A DNA stretch of 64,000 nt, from the NCBI GenBank assembly GCA_041906145.1, contig JAYRJU010000003.1, forward strand, positions 248,001-312,000, given 5' to 3'. The notes under the pieces are model-generated. The model was not told the origin of the DNA, made no database searches, and was given only the letters and a program-made list of their open reading frames with translations. The translations under genes were made by a program, and so were the position numbers. This DNA is from SHVO01 sp041906145 (GTDB lineage Bacteria; Pseudomonadota; Alphaproteobacteria; Rhodospirillales; Rhodospirillaceae). Of the stretch, positions 50,186 through 59,296 are shown piece after piece (position 1 is the first letter of the stretch; the number at the start of each line of letters is the position of its first letter).

Positions 50186-50989
50186 TTATTGCTGCGCCGG
50201 TGGCGGCGCAGGCTGATCACGTACGATCACGGTCGCGTTGCCGCCCATGAGCGCGTAGGCGTCGCGGTACCACTGGTCTTGCGGAAAGTTGAAGCCGAGC
50301 ACGGCCGCGCTTTTCTGCGCTTCTTCCTTTAGGCCGAGCGCGGTGAAGGATTCTGTCAGGCGGTACAGCGCTTCCGGCACATGCGAGGTGGTGCTGTAGG
50401 TGTTCACCACGTTCTTGAAGCGGTTGATGGCTGCCAGATAGTGGCGATTGTTCTCGTAGAAGCGGCCGATCATCATTTCCTTGCCGGCGAGGTGGTCGCG
50501 CGTCAGATCAAGCTTCAGGCGCGCGTCGCGGCCGTACGGCGTCGCAGGGAAGCGTGTCACCACGTCCTGCAGCGCGTCGAGAGCCTTCACGGTGTATTCC
50601 TGATCGCGGCGCACGTCGGCAATCTGTTCGTAGAAGTTCAGCGACTTCAGATAATAGGCGTACGCGATGTCGCGGTTACCCGGGTGCACTTGGATGAAGC
50701 GGTCGAGGCGGGTGACGGACTCATCGTACTTGCCGTCGTGATAGTAGCTGTAGGCCGACATCAGCTTGGCCTTCGTCGCCCACACCGAGTAGGGATGCTG
50801 ACGCTCGACTTCGTCGAAGAAGAGCGCGGCCTGTTCGTAGCGGCCGTTCTCAAGGTGCACCACAGCTTGGCTGTAGATCTCGTAGACCGACTGTTCACGG
50901 TACGCGAGTTCCTTGTCGCCGCAGGCGGACAGGAGGACACCGGTGAGCATCAGGACTGACGCAGCAATAACGCGCTGTAACTTCAGCAT
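50186..50989 (-). CDS. bamD: Outer-membrane assembly lipoprotein BamD (ComL)
   Basis: 267 residues from ATG 50989, which gives a signal with lipobox LLSAC (Cys23); the open frame runs 13 codons further upstream. TPR-like pairs are clear: YSQAVVHLENGRYEQAALFF, VERQHPYSVWATKAKLMSA, YYHDGKYDESVTRLDRFIQVHPG and FKNVVNTYSTTSHVPEALYRL. BamD recruits outer-membrane proteins to BamA. It follows lpxC on the same strand after a terminator-like hairpin, in the order lpxC-bamD-recN typical of the class. Confidence 0.95.
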   Translation of the reverse strand: MLKLQRVIAASVLMLTGVLLSACGDKELAYREQSVYEIYSQAVVHLENGRYEQAALFFDEVERQHPYSVWATKAKLMSAYSYYHDGKYDESVTRLDRFIQVHPGNRDIAYAYYLKSLNFYEQIADVRRDQEYTVKALDALQDVVTRFPATPYGRDARLKLDLTRDHLAGKEMMIGRFYENNRHYLAAINRFKNVVNTYSTTSHVPEALYRLTESFTALGLKEEAQKSAAVLGFNFPQDQWYRDAYALMGGNATVIVRDQPAPPPAQQ

Positions 50990-51060
50990 AGACCTATAGA
51001 GCTCCACGCAAGGGAGAGGGCGGACCAAAAGGGCCGCGGATTGGGCCGCAGTATAAGCAG

Positions 51061-51089
51061 AGGGCCGCGACGTGTCACGCCGCGGCCCT
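51061..51089 (-). terminator. Hairpin downstream of lpxC
   Basis: AGGGCCGCG/CGCGGCCCT (51061-51069 with 51081-51089), nine pairs around an 11-base loop, 28 bases after the lpxC stop on the minus strand, followed by CTGCTTATA. A partial terminator between lpxC and bamD is plausible. Confidence 0.6.
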
Positions 51090-51117
51090 CGCTATAAGTG
51101 CCTGAAAAGATTAAATC

Positions 51118-52152
51118 CTAGCCGACCACGGCGGAACGGCGTTCCGGGGCCCCCGTCCGCGCGGTAATCCCGGCGTTATTCAGCCAGGAAGCGGTATCGG
51201 CCGCCGGGCGGCGCCACATGTCCACCATCTCCCAGCAGCTCGGGTCCGCATAGACTTGATGCATCAGGCGCGCCGTATCGGCATGGCTGGAGCAACGGCC
51301 GATGAAATGCCCAATGATCGGATAGCCGGCCAGATAGAGATCGCCGACCGCGTCCAACGCCTTATGACGGACGAACTCGTCGTCATGGCGCAGGCCGTCT
51401 TCGTTCAAGATCCGGTTTCCGTCGACGACGATGGCGTTGGATAGGCTGCCGCCGCGCGCCAGGCCCGCTTCACGCAACGCCGTGACGTCCGAGAGAAGGC
51501 CGAAAGTACGTGCCCGGCTCAATTCTTCCTTGAAGGTATCGGTGCCGACCACGAAGGAGCAGCTTTGGCGGCCAATGGCGGGCGCGCGGAAATCGATATG
51601 GAAATCGACCCGCAGGCCTTCATGCCACGGACCCAGCGCAACCATCTTGTCGCCGTTGACGTATGAATGTTGCTTTAGGATGCGCATCGCGCGGCGCGGA
51701 AGGTCCTGTTCCACGACCCCGGCGCATTCCATCAGGAAAATGAAGGGCGCGGCGCTGCCGTCCATCGCGGGCACTTCCGGACCGTTCAGCTCGACGATGA
51801 CATTGTCGATCTCAAGACCGTAAAGAGCCGACATAAGATGCTCGACGGTCGCGATGCTGATTCCGTTCTCGTCGGCGAGAACGGTGCACATGCGGCTATC
51901 GACCACCTGGGCCCAGCTGGCTTTAATCGTCGCACCGCCGCCGACCAGATCAACGCGCCGGAAAACGATGCCGGTATTGGGCGGCGCCGGATGCAGCTTC
52001 ATCGCCACGCGCACGCCCGTGTGCAGGCCAATGCCTGTGCAGCCGATGGAGGTTTTAAGGGTCTTTTGGAAGACCGGCTTGCGGTCGTCGAAGGTCGTGG
52101 ATGTTGTCGCGGAGACGCCAATCGCGTCCGAGGCACTCGAGTCAAAGGTCAT
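51118..52152 (-). CDS. lpxC: UDP-3-O-acyl-N-acetylglucosamine deacetylase
   Basis: 344 residues. It has about 28 residues before the family's opening KTLKTSIGCTGIGLHTG, a longer lead than usual. Zinc ligands are His105 (TVEHLMSALYGL) and the His/Asp of RHKALDAVGDLYLAG; the catalytic His lies in GHFIGRCSSH. NGPEVPAMDGSAAPF and DFRAPAIGRQSC are conserved. It performs the committed step of lipid A synthesis. The neighbouring dcw genes and glmS/glmU feed the same precursor pool. A 26-residue C-terminal tail (TASWLNNAGITARTGAPERR) is probably flexible. Confidence 0.96.
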   Translation of the reverse strand: MTFDSSASDAIGVSATTSTTFDDRKPVFQKTLKTSIGCTGIGLHTGVRVAMKLHPAPPNTGIVFRRVDLVGGGATIKASWAQVVDSRMCTVLADENGISIATVEHLMSALYGLEIDNVIVELNGPEVPAMDGSAAPFIFLMECAGVVEQDLPRRAMRILKQHSYVNGDKMVALGPWHEGLRVDFHIDFRAPAIGRQSCSFVVGTDTFKEELSRARTFGLLSDVTALREAGLARGGSLSNAIVVDGNRILNEDGLRHDDEFVRHKALDAVGDLYLAGYPIIGHFIGRCSSHADTARLMHQVYADPSCWEMVDMWRRPAADTASWLNNAGITARTGAPERRSAVVG

Positions 52153-52428
52153 ACATCACCGATTGTTCTAAGCGTAGCCACAAGCACATCTCCGCCCGTG
52201 GCCGACGCCATGGTTCGGTAGCAAACCCCCGAGACCTCACCTACAACCGATATTTCAGCCCTTTGTTCCTTGGGCGCAAGCAAAAAAAGAGTGGAAACAC
52301 AACATTTTGGCCGGAATTTTTGGCTAAGGCCGACTTTCCATATTGCTTTGCACACCCAACCACAACCACTACCTGCGCCGCCGGTAGCGCGAAACCGTCT
52401 GATTCTGCTAGCAAAGGAGGAGCAGGCC
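52153..52428. other. Intergenic region between echA and lpxC
   Basis: 276 bases without a gene. On the minus strand it holds a T-run (complement of AAAAAAA at 52290-52296) after GGCCAAAATGTTG, possibly ending the echA transcript, and the presumed lpxC promoter nearer 52153. I see no repeat or RNA element. Confidence 0.4.
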
Positions 52429-53208
52429 TTACTTGTGAATAAAGTTGGGTTTCCGCTTTTCCGCGAAAGCCGTCATGCCCTCTTTCCGGTCCGCCACCCC
52501 AAAGGTCGAGTGGAAGAGGCGCCGCTCGAACCTGACCCCCTCGGCCAGGGTCACCTCGAAGGAGCGGTTGACGGCCTCCTTGGCCATGAGGATCGCCGGC
52601 AGGGACAGGCTCGCGATCTTTTCGGCGGCCTTCATGGCTTCATCCATGAGGCTGGCCAGCGGCACAATTCGGGCGACCAAACCGGCGCGTTCGGCTTCTT
52701 CCGCGTCCATATTGCGGGCGGTCAGGATCATATCCATCGCTTTGGCCTTGCCGACCGCACGGGTGAGGCGCTGGCTGCCGCCGATGCCTGGGATGGTGCC
52801 GAGGTTGACTTCCGGCTGGCCGAACTTGGCGTTGTCGGCGGCAATAATGAAATCGCATTGCATGGCTAGCTCGCAGCCGCCACCAAGCGCATAGCCTGCG
52901 ACCGCCGCGATGATCGGCTTTCGGCACGTCGAGGCGCGTTCCCACAAGCCCGACATGTAGTCGGTGGTGTAGGTGTCCGGGAAGTCGCGTACGGCCATTT
53001 CCTTGATGTCGGCGCCGGCGGCGAAGGCTTTTTCACTGCCGGTTAGCACCATGCACAGCACGTTGCGATCGGCTTCGAAGCCGTCGATGGCGGCGGCCAA
53101 CTCGCGCATCAAGTCGGAGTTGAGGGCATTTAGCGCCTTGGGGCGATTCAGGGTGATCAGGCCGACCCCGCCGCGCGTTTCGACCAGGATGTTTTCGTAG
53201 GTAGCCAT
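52429..53208 (-). CDS. Enoyl-CoA hydratase/isomerase family protein
   Basis: 259 residues, standard crotonase length. The oxyanion hole residues lie in SEKAFAAGADIKEMA and AVAGYALGGGCELAM; the two acidic catalytic positions are in GGGCELAMQCD and EVNLGTIPGIGG. The C-terminal FHSTFGVADRKEGMTAFAEKR is the standard crotonase trimer helix. It hydrates trans-2-enoyl-CoA in beta-oxidation. Its place between ftsZ and lpxC, both envelope genes, is unexpected. It has its own gap on both sides, so it is likely an independently transcribed insertion. Confidence 0.93.
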   Translation of the reverse strand: MATYENILVETRGGVGLITLNRPKALNALNSDLMRELAAAIDGFEADRNVLCMVLTGSEKAFAAGADIKEMAVRDFPDTYTTDYMSGLWERASTCRKPIIAAVAGYALGGGCELAMQCDFIIAADNAKFGQPEVNLGTIPGIGGSQRLTRAVGKAKAMDMILTARNMDAEEAERAGLVARIVPLASLMDEAMKAAEKIASLSLPAILMAKEAVNRSFEVTLAEGVRFERRLFHSTFGVADRKEGMTAFAEKRKPNFIHK

Positions 53209-53253
53209 CGTCCGCCCTCCAAATAATGGGATGGAGGACTCTTAAAAGCAGAA

Positions 53254-53277
53254 GGCCCGCATCGCAAGATGCGGGCC
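53254..53277 (-). terminator. Strong terminator after ftsZ
   Basis: A perfect 10-bp stem, GGCCCGCATC (53277-53268 on the minus strand) with GATGCGGGCC (53263-53254), closed by a four-base TTGC loop (GCAA on the plus strand), followed by TTCTGCTTTTAAGAG. It lies 28 bases beyond the ftsZ stop and ends the dcw transcript. Confidence 0.88.
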
Positions 53278-53305
53278 CCCCGACATTAGGCTCTATATAT
53301 AAGTC

Positions 53306-55123
53306 TTAGTTCGCCTGGCGACGCAGGAAGGCCGGGATCTCCAGTTCGTCCTCGTCGTGAGACGAAACCGGGCGGTCCATCGGGCCGACCGAGATGTTAA
53401 GGCCGGCCGGCGCCTTGGCTTGCGGCTCCGGGGCCTTCGCTTCCTCGACCTTCGGACGCGCGGTCAGGCTGCGGTAGCGGCCGAACAGGCTGACACGGCC
53501 TTCCGCCGGCTTTGCCGCGGCGGGCGCCGGGGCCGGGGCGGGAGCCGCTTCGACCGGCGCAGGGGCCGGTGCAGCGGCCGCGACCATCTCGACGCGGTCG
53601 CTATCCATGCGGAACTCCATGCGCGGTTCCACGGCGGCCTTCGGGATGAAGACATCGCGCGGGGCGATATTCATCCGCGGGGCGGCAGCGGCCGGCGCAC
53701 GAGCGACGGCTTCGGCAACTGCCGCGGCCTGGGCGGCAATTGGCGCCGCAATCGGAGCCGGAGCAACCGGAGCGGCCATCACCGGGTCAGGCATGACTTC
53801 CGGGGCCGGAGCGGCGGCCTGGAGTTCAGCCCGCACGGCGGCGGCCATATCCATCAGAGCCTGTTCTTCGGCCTGCAGATCGACGGAGCCGGTGGCCGGA
53901 GCCAGGGTCGGACCGCCGAAACCGGCGAAGGAGGTTTGCACGGGCGCCAGCGACGCGGCGAGAGTCGGAGCAGGTGCTACCGCAACCGGGGCCGGAGCCA
54001 CAGGAGCGGCGGCGATCGGAGCGGCCGGAGCCCGCATCGTCGGGGCCGGAGCGGCAGCCGGAGCCGCGGAGGTGCGGATCTCAGGCATGCGGCGGCCGAC
54101 CGCGCGGGTTTCGGTACGCTGCGACATCGGACGAGGCTGGACGCCCGCGGCCGATTCAATGCCGGTAGCGACCACAGACACGCGGATCTTGCCTTCCATG
54201 CTTTCGTTGAAGCACGAGCCGAAGATGATGTGGGCATCGCCTTCGACTTCGTCACGGATGCGGTTGGCCGCTTCGTCGACTTCGAAGAGGGTGATGTCGG
54301 AACCGCCCGTGATGTTGATGAGAACGCCCTTGGCGCCCTTCATCGACGTATCTTCGAGCAGCGGGTTCGCGATGGCGGCTTCGGCGGCGTCGAGCGCCCG
54401 GCGTTCGCCGGAGGCTTCGCCCGTGCCCATCATCGCCCGGCCCATTTCCTTCATAACAGTGCGGACGTCGGCAAAGTCGAGGTTGATCATGCCCGGCATC
54501 ATCATCAAGTCGGTGACGCTGCGCACGCCGCCATGCAAGACGTTATCGGCCATCTTGAAGGCGTCCGCGAAGGTCGTCTTCTCGTTGGCGACGCGGAAGA
54601 GGTTCTGGTTCGGGATGATGATCAAGGTATCGACCACACCGGCCAGCTCTTCGATGCCCGCTTCGGCCAGGCGCATACGGTGCACGCCTTCGAAGTGGAA
54701 CGGCTTAGTCACCACGCCGACCGTCAGGATGCCCAGTTCGCGGGCAATCCGGGCGATCACGGGCGCGGCGCCCGTCCCCGTGCCACCGCCCATGCCGGCG
54801 GTGATGAACGCCATGTGCGAGCCGTCCAACTCGCGGGCGATGATTTCCAGGGCTTCTTCCGCGGCGTCGCGGCCGACGACCGGCTGAGCGCCGGCGCCGA
54901 GGCCTTGGGTGGTGTCGCGGCCCAGTTGGATGCGGCGGTCGGTCCGCGAGAGGGCCAGAGCTTGGGCGTCCGTGTTAGCCACGATGAAATCGCAGCCTTC
55001 CATGGAGCTCTGGATCATGTTGTTGACGGCATTGCCGCCGGCGCCGCCGACGCCGATGACGCTGATACGAGGCTTCAACTGAGCCTCGATCGTTGTCTTA
55101 GGCACACTGATATTGATGGTCAT
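53306..55123 (-). CDS. ftsZ: Cell-division GTPase FtsZ with very long Ala/Pro linker
   Basis: 605 residues, against about 380-510 in most species. The GTPase core is complete: GVGGAGGNAVNNM, tubulin signature GGGTGTGAAPVIA (112-124), T7 loop NLDFADVRTVM. From about 345 to 590 runs a linker made mostly of Ala, Pro, Val and Glu with segments such as PAPVAVAPAPTLAAS. It ends in the conserved EIPAFLRRQAN that binds FtsA. FtsZ forms the division ring at midcell. GGAGG (minus, 55135-55131) seven bases before ATG 55123 is a strong ribosome site. A perfect terminator follows. Confidence 0.96.
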   Translation of the reverse strand: MTINISVPKTTIEAQLKPRISVIGVGGAGGNAVNNMIQSSMEGCDFIVANTDAQALALSRTDRRIQLGRDTTQGLGAGAQPVVGRDAAEEALEIIARELDGSHMAFITAGMGGGTGTGAAPVIARIARELGILTVGVVTKPFHFEGVHRMRLAEAGIEELAGVVDTLIIIPNQNLFRVANEKTTFADAFKMADNVLHGGVRSVTDLMMMPGMINLDFADVRTVMKEMGRAMMGTGEASGERRALDAAEAAIANPLLEDTSMKGAKGVLINITGGSDITLFEVDEAANRIRDEVEGDAHIIFGSCFNESMEGKIRVSVVATGIESAAGVQPRPMSQRTETRAVGRRMPEIRTSAAPAAAPAPTMRAPAAPIAAAPVAPAPVAVAPAPTLAASLAPVQTSFAGFGGPTLAPATGSVDLQAEEQALMDMAAAVRAELQAAAPAPEVMPDPVMAAPVAPAPIAAPIAAQAAAVAEAVARAPAAAAPRMNIAPRDVFIPKAAVEPRMEFRMDSDRVEMVAAAAPAPAPVEAAPAPAPAPAAAKPAEGRVSLFGRYRSLTARPKVEEAKAPEPQAKAPAGLNISVGPMDRPVSSHDEDELEIPAFLRRQAN

Positions 55124-55312
55124 TTTGCAGCCTCCAAATGTCTTTTTGTCGTTAGCAACGGTTCGAGTTGTTTTTGTTTGTGAGCGTTTTTTATTGTTTT
55201 TGTTGTTTCGGAACTCAGTTGCTTTGTTATCGGTCCGTTTTTTATTTTTGCTTTGGAGTGATCTGATCGAAATGAATGTACATCATTTCTTCGAATCACG
55301 CCTCAGAAGCTC
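55124..55312 (-). promoter_or_regulatory. ftsZ leader region, A-tract-rich
   Basis: This 189-base gap between ftsA and ftsZ is strikingly T-rich on the plus strand (repeated GTTTTTG, TTTTTTATTG, GTTTTTTATTTTTG), hence A-tract-rich in the transcript. Such phased A-tracts can bend DNA and act as UP-like promoter elements. It probably carries a separate ftsZ promoter. No clear regulator site is recognised. Confidence 0.45.
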
Positions 55313-56584
55313 TCAAAAATTCTCTTTTAGCCACGCGCCGATGCGGCCGAAGCTGTTCTTGCTCCGCGCGGCGTCCATCACCGCATAGTCGGGGCGCGCC
55401 ACGTGTTCACGCAGGCCGTAGCGCAGCAGACCGGCGGCGGTTGCGAACGCGGGGCCCGACATGGACTCAGGCAGGCCGCGGATCATGCGCGGACGGCCCA
55501 GGCGGACCTGCTTATCGAGGATCAGTTCGGCCAGATCGCGCACGCCTTCCAGCTGGCTGGCGCCCCCGGTGAGCACGACGCGCCGGCCGGCGGTCTTGGC
55601 GAAGCCCGAGGCTTCCAGGTGGGAACGGACGAGTTCTAACGTCTCTTCGATGCGTGCCTGAATGATCTGAACGAGCAGCGATTTCGGGATTTCATTAGCG
55701 CTTTCCTCGTCTTCTTCGCCGACGAGAGGCACCTTCAGGAGCTCACGGTTGTCGCCGGGGGTCTGCATAACCGAGCCGTAGACCGTCTTCAGACGTTCGG
55801 CGCGGGCCACAGGGGTGGACAGGCCCTTGGCGATATCGCCGGTCACGTGCATGCCGCCCACCGGGATGGCTTCGACGTACACCACCTGACTTTCCTGGAA
55901 GACGGCGATGGTCGTGGTGCCGCCGCCCATGTCGATGACGGTGACGCCCAGGTCCTTTTCGTCGTCCACGAGACACGCCAAGCCCGAAGCGTAGGAGGAA
56001 ACGACCCGGTCTTCGACGTCGAGGTCGCAGCGTTCGATGACCGAGGCCAGGTTGCGCGACGGCCCCACGGCGGCGGTAACGAGGTGGATGTTAACGCCGA
56101 GCTTGCCGCCGTACATGCCGCGCGGGTCGATGATGCCGTTGCCGCCATCGATGGAGTAGCCGGTCGGGATGCAGTGGATCAATTCGCGCTCGATGGGGTC
56201 GAACTGGGCGCTACCATGCTCGAGCACGCGGCGCACGTCGGTGTCGCGGATCTGATGGCCGGCCACGGCCAGTTCTACGTCAACCCTGGTGGATTGCGGG
56301 GTGCCGCAGGACACATTCACGAACACCCGATCGATGCGGCTGTTGGCCATCTGCTCGGCGGCGTCGACGGCGGCCCGTACGGAGGCTTCCGCCTCGTCCA
56401 GGTTGATGACTTGGCCGCCGCGCATGCCGCGCGAACGGTGGTGGCCGGAGCCGGTGATGTGCAGTTCGCCTTCCCCCATCTCAGCGATGAAGCAGGCGAC
56501 TTTCGTCGTGCCGATGTCCAACGCGGCGAACGTGCTGTTGGGAGCGATGGCGTTCGCGCCCTTCATTGTGCTCTTACCGAACAT
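55313..56584 (-). CDS. ftsA: Cell-division protein FtsA
   Basis: 423 residues. Actin-like ATPase motifs are FAALDIGTTKVACFIAEM, a 1C domain (RRVLEHGSAQFDPIER), VIDMGGGTTTIAVFQ and VVLTGGASQLEGVRDLA. The C-terminus GRIGAWLKENF is the amphipathic membrane-targeting helix. FtsA anchors FtsZ filaments to the membrane and recruits later divisome proteins. It follows ftsQ after 23 bases. Confidence 0.96.
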   Translation of the reverse strand: MFGKSTMKGANAIAPNSTFAALDIGTTKVACFIAEMGEGELHITGSGHHRSRGMRGGQVINLDEAEASVRAAVDAAEQMANSRIDRVFVNVSCGTPQSTRVDVELAVAGHQIRDTDVRRVLEHGSAQFDPIERELIHCIPTGYSIDGGNGIIDPRGMYGGKLGVNIHLVTAAVGPSRNLASVIERCDLDVEDRVVSSYASGLACLVDDEKDLGVTVIDMGGGTTTIAVFQESQVVYVEAIPVGGMHVTGDIAKGLSTPVARAERLKTVYGSVMQTPGDNRELLKVPLVGEEDEESANEIPKSLLVQIIQARIEETLELVRSHLEASGFAKTAGRRVVLTGGASQLEGVRDLAELILDKQVRLGRPRMIRGLPESMSGPAFATAAGLLRYGLREHVARPDYAVMDAARSKNSFGRIGAWLKENF

Positions 56585-56607
56585 GTTTTTCCCCTTTGCC
56601 TGCCCGC

Positions 56608-57429
56608 TTAAAGGCGCTGCTTAACTCGAACCGCCGGCGCCTTGGATGCGCCCGCGATCGCGGGCTCCTTGGCGTTCGGGGCATTGCGCAGGCGAACGAC
56701 GAGTTGATCTTCAAGGCGAAGATCGATGAACTCGAGGTCTCGCTGCAAAATCTTGTGTTCTTTCTCGAGAGCGGCGAGGCGCACCCAGGCCTCGGCCATA
56801 TGTTCTTCCGGCAGACGCACCGAGATGCCCCCCTCGTAGGCGTCGAGGTAGATGTTCCAGCGCCGCGCGCCCACGCGCACTGCAGCTTGAACGCGGCTGG
56901 CGAGTTCAGGTTGCGCCTTCAGGGCTTCGAATAATTCCGCGGCGTTCGCCGGCGCGTCCGCGCCCACGATCAGCGGCAGGCGCGAGTCAGAGTCCGGGAC
57001 GTCGACAATCAGGTGCCCCTCGTGATCGACCAGCGTGTATTTCTCGCCGTGCTGCCACAGCGCGTACGGCACCCGTTCCTCGATCACCATGTGAATCGTG
57101 TCGGGCAGGCGGCGTTCGATCTTGGCGCTGCGCACCCAGGGAAGCTTCTCGACCTGCGTTCGCGCCTTGACAACGTCGATGGCCGCGATCGGCGTGCCGA
57201 CTTCGGCATCCAACGCGCCGAGCAGGTCTTCGCGCGCCGTCATGTTGCGGCCTTCGACCGTCAGAGCCTTCAGGCGGAAGCCCATGCCCGCGCTGCCCTC
57301 GACGAAGCCCGTATCGGCCGCGGCCGATGTGCTCGCGGCCAACTCCGGCAGCGGGGTCAGCTTCACGATGGCGGCGATGGCGCCAACGGCGGCCAGTGCG
57401 GCCGCGGAACGTAAAATCAGGCGTCGCAT
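56608..57429 (-). CDS. ftsQ: Cell-division protein FtsQ
   Basis: 273 residues. One N-terminal membrane helix (LILRSAAALAAVGAIAAIVKL) is followed by a POTRA domain (GFRLKALTVEGRNMTAREDLL, AIDVVKARTQVEKLPWVRSAKI, RRLPDTIHMVIEERVPYALW) and the FtsQ beta-domain (RVQAAVRVGARRWNIYLDAY, EHKILQRDLEFIDLRLEDQL). It links early and late divisome parts in the periplasm. Its start overlaps ddl by 13 bases. Confidence 0.94.
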   Translation of the reverse strand: MRRLILRSAAALAAVGAIAAIVKLTPLPELAASTSAAADTGFVEGSAGMGFRLKALTVEGRNMTAREDLLGALDAEVGTPIAAIDVVKARTQVEKLPWVRSAKIERRLPDTIHMVIEERVPYALWQHGEKYTLVDHEGHLIVDVPDSDSRLPLIVGADAPANAAELFEALKAQPELASRVQAAVRVGARRWNIYLDAYEGGISVRLPEEHMAEAWVRLAALEKEHKILQRDLEFIDLRLEDQLVVRLRNAPNAKEPAIAGASKAPAVRVKQRL

Positions 57430-58340
57430 TCGGCGTGCTCCACCATCCAGTACATGAGATCCTCGAAACTCAGTCCGACGTAATTAGCCTGCTCGGGCAC
57501 CAGCGAGGTCGGCGTCAGGCCGGGCTGGGTGTTGACCTCGAGCATGTAAAAGGTGTCGCCATCCAGGCGCAGATCGGCGCGCGAAACGCCGCGACAGCCG
57601 AGGATCCGGTGGGCGAGCAGCGAAAGTTCCATCGCCTTTTCGTATTGGGCGCGCGGCAGATCGGCCGGCAGGACGTGCTTCGAGCCGCCCTTGGCGTATT
57701 TCGCCTCGTAATCGTAGAAGTCGCGGCCCGTCGTGATCTCGGTGACGGCCAGCGGGCGGTCGCCCATCACCGCCACGGTCACTTCGCGGCCCGGGATGAA
57801 CCGCTCGGCCATGATGAGGTCGTCCTTGGCGAGGCCGAGGTCGTCGAGCGGCGGGTGATTGTCGCCCGCGCGCACAATTTTCACGCCGACACTGGAGCCT
57901 TCATTGACCGGCTTCAGGACGTAGGGGCGCGACATGACGTCGCCGCGCTCGGCTTCAGCGACCGTCACGATCTTTTCTTCGGCCACCGGGATACCGGCGG
58001 CGGCGAACATGCGTTTCGCGGCCGGCTTGTCCATGGCGACGGCGGACGCCATGCGGCCGGAGTTGGTGTAGGGGATCGCCATCATGTCGAGGAGACCCTG
58101 GATGCAGCCGTCTTCCCCATAGCGCCCGTGCAAGGCGTTGAACACGGCGTCGGGCTTCGCGGCGTCGATCTGAGCGACCAGCGAGGCCATATCGCGCGGC
58201 ACATCGATCTTGGTGACGTCGAGGCCCTTGGCGCGCAGCGCGCGGTCGGCGGCGCCGCCCGAGACGAGCGAAATCTCGCGTTCCTTCGAAAAGCCGCCGT
58301 ACAGGACGGCCACGCGGCGAATGGATGCGGGACGCTTCAT
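57417..58340 (-). CDS. ddl: D-alanine-D-alanine ligase
   Basis: 307 residues, normal length. RVAVLYGGFSKEREISLVSG opens the N-domain; the ATP-grasp core has VLKPVNEGSSVGVKIV, EVTVAVMGDRPLAVTEI, RADLRLDGDTFYMLEVNTQPG with the metal ligands, and TSLVPEQANYVGLSFEDL. Tyr/Ser positions at the D-Ala site look like DdlB rather than vancomycin-resistance ligases. It makes the dipeptide for MurF. Four-base overlap with murB. Confidence 0.96.
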   Translation of the reverse strand: MKRPASIRRVAVLYGGFSKEREISLVSGGAADRALRAKGLDVTKIDVPRDMASLVAQIDAAKPDAVFNALHGRYGEDGCIQGLLDMMAIPYTNSGRMASAVAMDKPAAKRMFAAAGIPVAEEKIVTVAEAERGDVMSRPYVLKPVNEGSSVGVKIVRAGDNHPPLDDLGLAKDDLIMAERFIPGREVTVAVMGDRPLAVTEITTGRDFYDYEAKYAKGGSKHVLPADLPRAQYEKAMELSLLAHRILGCRGVSRADLRLDGDTFYMLEVNTQPGLTPTSLVPEQANYVGLSFEDLMYWMVEHAECDA

Positions 58341-59296
58341 TGACGCGTACTCCGCAGCAGAGCGTTCTCATCGTCGGGAGTGACGCCGATACGGCGCACT
58401 TCCCACACGAGTTCGACGCCGGAATGATCTTTCACGCGCTTACGGACCTCTTCGCCAAGCCCTTCCAGATCGGCGGCGGTCGCCGTGCCGGTGTTGATCA
58501 GGAAGTTGGCATGTTTGTGGGAAATCTGAGCGCCGCCGCGTACGAGGCCGCGGCAGCCGGCGGCGTCCACCAGCGCCCAGGCCTTGGAGCCGGGCGGATT
58601 GGCGAACGTAGAGCCGCCGGTGCGCGCCTGGGTGGGCTGCGATTGCTCGCGCTCGGCGCGGATTTCGCGGATGCGGGCGGTGATGACGTCTTGGTTGCCG
58701 GGCGCGCCTTTCAGTTCGGCGCCGGTGAAAATCCAGTCTTCAGACACTTCGGTATGACGGTATGAGAAGCCCATCGCGGCGGCGTCCAATTGATGGACCC
58801 CGCCCTTGGCGTCGAGCGCCGTTGCGCTCACGAACACGTCCTTGATCTCGCGGCCGTAGGCGCCCGCGTTCATGCGCAAGGCGCCGCCGATCGTGCCAGG
58901 AATGCCGGTCAGGAACTCAAGGCCGGCGATGGCCGCATCGCGCGCCGCTGTCGCCACGGCCGCATCGACCGCGCCGGCGCCGCAGCGCATGTTCACGCCG
59001 TCGGCGGTGATCGTGCAGAACGTCTTGCCGAGATGGATCACGACGCCGGGCACGCCGCCGTCGCGCACAAGCATGTTCGAGCCAAGGCCGACCACGTGCA
59101 CCGGTACGTCTTCTGGTTTGTCTTTCAGGAACGCGGCCAGATCTTCAACATCGGCAGGCGAAAACAACACTTCCGCCGGACCGCCGACACGGAACCATGT
59201 CATGCGGCCAAGATCGGCCATGACGTCGTAACGCCCGCGGATGCGGGGCAGACGTTCGGCCAGATCTGTGCGGATGCGCCGCGCCGCCATCATCAT
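58337..59296 (-). CDS. murB: UDP-N-acetylenolpyruvoylglucosamine reductase
   Basis: 319 residues from ATG 59296, which overlaps the murC stop (ATGA); the open frame extends 25 codons further without sense. FAD-binding residues are in DLGRMTWFRVGGPAEVLF, VHVVGLGSNMLVRDGGVPGV and GIPGTIGGALRMNAGAYG; the catalytic Ser and Glu lie in RTGGSTFANPPGSKAWALVD and the C-terminal VWEVRRIG. It reduces UDP-GlcNAc-enolpyruvate to UDP-MurNAc. The GST region FANP identifies a type I-like enzyme without the extra loop. Confidence 0.95.
   Translation of the reverse strand: MMMAARRIRTDLAERLPRIRGRYDVMADLGRMTWFRVGGPAEVLFSPADVEDLAAFLKDKPEDVPVHVVGLGSNMLVRDGGVPGVVIHLGKTFCTITADGVNMRCGAGAVDAAVATAARDAAIAGLEFLTGIPGTIGGALRMNAGAYGREIKDVFVSATALDAKGGVHQLDAAAMGFSYRHTEVSEDWIFTGAELKGAPGNQDVITARIREIRAEREQSQPTQARTGGSTFANPPGSKAWALVDAAGCRGLVRGGAQISHKHANFLINTGTATAADLEGLGEEVRKRVKDHSGVELVWEVRRIGVTPDDENALLRSTRQ

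Noticed and set aside
53357..55183. A 600-codon plus-strand frame opposite ftsZ
   Set aside because: Composition (Arg/Gly/His-rich) mirrors the ftsZ third-position bias and the Ala/Pro linker; no homology or ribosome site.
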